The position numbers and the translations under genes are program-made. Below are positions 62,159 to 64,000 of a stretch of 64,000 bases of DNA, piece by piece. Source of the stretch: Enoplolaimus lenunculus. Its lineage: Eukaryota; Nematoda; Enoplea; Enoplida; Thoracostomopsidae. Every line of letters starts with the position of its first letter. Within the stretch, counting starts at the first letter, position 1. The stretch lies in the NCBI GenBank assembly GCA_030248215.1, contig JASANG010003423.1:1-64000 (forward strand), written 5' to 3'. Below the pieces are notes generated by a model. It ran no database searches. It was not told the origin of the DNA and saw only the letters and a program-made list of their open reading frames with translations.

Positions 62159-62508
62159 CTGAATCTCAGCAGTAAACGCTTCTGATGGCCAAATAATTCA
62201 AAACTGAACGTTTCCAGCTCACACCGGTGATGCTGTACACTGCGACTAAAATAGTCACCATCCCATCATTTAAGCATCAAATATAGCTTTCTAGTCTATT
62301 TGTGTGTAAATGTTTACGAAATTTTGCCAACATTTAACAGGTAACATCAAGCGGAGTCTGCCATTTTGTTCCTAAATTCTAAATTCTAATTTACTCGTCT
62401 ATTTGACTTTTATCTTACGCAACTGAAATATAATACAACTGTGAAACTTTACAAAACCGATATTTGTTTTTCAAGGACGGTAGCTATTGAGCTCTTGTTT
62501 CCAAAAAT

Positions 62509-62716
62509 CGGGCAATGTAAAGAACCCGGACAGACCCGCGTTATAAGCATATTCTTTAGCCTAAGCCTACGCCTAAGCCTAAACATAAAGAATGAGTTTA
62601 TTTCTAAGCCTCAGCCTAAGCCTAAGCCTAAACCAAGCAAAAAAATTAGTCTAAAGCTTAAGCTTACTCTATTCTAGTCCCACAGATAAACGTTCTGCCC
62701 CTAATTTTTACATGGG
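62509..62716. mobile_element. TTAGGC-core MITE, type B, reversed
   Basis: GGGCAATGTAAAGAACCCGG ... CTGCCCCTAATTTTTACATGG. Confidence 0.83.
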
Positions 62717-62877
62717 CTGGGCCAAAAAATCTAAGCAGCGAACAATTTCTAAGTACGTTTGTTGTCTGGCGCACCCAAAGAATCGCTCAGTGTACCGGTT
62801 GTTTGTCATTCAGACCACAACCAAAAATAGTAAAACAAATTGAAATGAACCTGTTTTGTAGGCAAACGACTTTTGCG

Positions 62878-63060
62878 TCATACTCACTCTGAGTTGAGTT
62901 GATTCTCGCTCTGAGGTCAGTATTTATTCCGGATAAGTTGAATAATTAAATCAGACTGTGTTTCATTGACTTAGAATTCTAAGTTCTAAAAGTCTTAACT
63001 CATGCTTTAGTGATTCAACTGCATTTTGAGTTAAAATCAACTCACTGCGATTTTACGCTG
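62878..63060. mobile_element. family H element, truncated
   Basis: CTCACTCTGAGTTGAGTTG ... AACTCACTGCGATTTTACGC. The left end is missing. Confidence 0.75.
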
Positions 63061-63304
63061 TATCGTGTGTTTTCAAAAAAAACATACATTTTTGAGTAAA
63101 CTTTAACTTTAAACAAATATCACTGACCTTACCGATATCAACGGCGTTCGAAAAATGCTTTAACTCGAATATTTTAATAAAAGTTTGAAAATATACGACT
63201 CTATACACTGAACATTTCAACTGTTGTAGAATGTCACAATTGTGTATAAATGCTAGCAGTGTAGATTTAAAGCTCAATATGACAATACTGTGTAAACTAT
63301 TCAC
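63054..63304 (-). CDS. weak candidate exon of an upstream minus-strand gene
   Basis: Open for more than 80 codons, with VYRVVYFQTFIKIFELKHF and a good donor context (ATCG|GTAAGG) on the minus strand near 63136. No family recognised. Open frames of this length occur by chance here, so it is only a candidate. Confidence 0.2.
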
Positions 63305-63381
63305 AGGAACGATTAGGTTTCATAGAACAAGAGTAGAATATATAACCTGGTAAACGTTTCGCTTCTGACCATAGTTTTTAG

Positions 63382-63578
63382 GTCCAATGTCACATTTTAG
63401 TGGCGTAACAGTAGATTAAGCGTATTCCTAAGCCTAAGCCTAAGCGTTGCAAAAATGAGTTTCTAAGCCTAAGTCTAAGCCTAAGCCTAAACCTAAGCAC
63501 AAAAATGTAATCTAGATTGTAAACCTACTCTTTTATAGACCCATTCGAAACCTGGACGCCCCTTAAAGTAACATGGTC
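63382..63578. mobile_element. TTAGGC-core MITE, type C, reversed
   Basis: GTCCAATGTCACATTTTAGT ... GCCCCTTAAAGTAACATGGT. A partial second copy of its right half follows at about 63609-63690. Confidence 0.83.
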
Positions 63579-63924
63579 CGTTTTTAGTATTCAGCCGCCG
63601 GATATGCTCGCCTAAGCCTAAGCTTAAGCACAAAAATGTAATCTAGAATCTAAACCAACTCTTCTATTGACCCACCCGAAACCTGGTGGTCCGTTTTTAA
63701 GTATTCACCGCCGCCGTATACGCTGCATTTGTGTTGATATCGGAACGATTTATTTCATTAGATTTTAGAAATTTAGTGAGTTTCCGGCGACACTGACAGA
63801 CGGATACTGAACGCCATTGTGGACGTTTGAAACATTTTTGTACAAATGTCACTGCATACAGCGCCGCTAAATCTTAACAGAACATTTAGTATATGAATTT
63901 TCCGCTTTAGTTTATCTTTTTACA

Positions 63925-64000
63925 GGATGAACGAGACTACACGTTCCCAAGTATGCATATATATCGACGCGAGATATACCAAGGAAGACTGCGGATACTC
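63925..64000 (+). CDS. weak candidate partial exon at the window edge
   Basis: A strong acceptor (TTTAGTTTATCTTTTTACAG) ends at about 63924. The sequence after it is open in two frames to the edge (DERDYTFPSMHIYRREIYQG or MNETTRSQVCIYIDARYTKE). No family assigned. Confidence 0.3.

Overview
This window is animal nuclear DNA: genes are split by GT-AG introns, coding density is low, the sequence is AT-rich, and short inverted-repeat transposons are extremely common. An SLCO/OATP transporter gene and Penelope-like, hAT-like and TTA-target MITE families point to an invertebrate metazoan. I suspect a marine invertebrate, possibly a tunicate, but nothing here fixes the clade. The (TTAGGC)n tracts resemble the nematode telomere unit but sit inside transposons, so they are not evidence for a nematode.

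Layout. Bases 1-25,600 hold no gene I can support: only dispersed MITEs, palindromes and small tandem repeats. A degenerate Penelope-like retroelement with long inverted terminal arms fills 25,634-28,547. It lies about 100 bp upstream of a four-exon SLCO/OATP organic-anion transporter gene on the + strand (28,652-34,872, about 836 residues). That gene reassembles cleanly and carries a 79-residue glutamine-rich tract in its large cytoplasmic loop.

From 36,978 to 59,837 the minus strand carries one large gene that I reassembled from 16 exons, almost all with canonical splice sites and matching phases. The predicted protein has about 1,470 residues. It has an N-terminal helical/coiled-coil segment and a very long low-complexity exon with a cluster of protein phosphatase 1 docking motifs (SILK, GILK, RVTF). 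A pleckstrin-homology-like domain and a complete but divergent actin-fold domain follow at the C-terminus. I know of no described protein with this architecture, and it is the main candidate for something new in this window.

The rest is a dense mosaic of MITEs. About three dozen copies of one superfamily, with TTAGGC-rich cores and three related end types, make up roughly a tenth of the window. They lie in introns, in the SLCO 3' region and between genes, and are nested with other families (a tRNA-like TIR element, foldback elements, hAT-like elements). Two insertions touch splice sites of the actin-fold gene. A 66-bp hAT-like element duplicated the first splice donor as its 8-bp target site. 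A 131-bp tandem array repeats an exon tail together with its splice donor. Two weak exon candidates near the right edge hint at a neighbouring gene.
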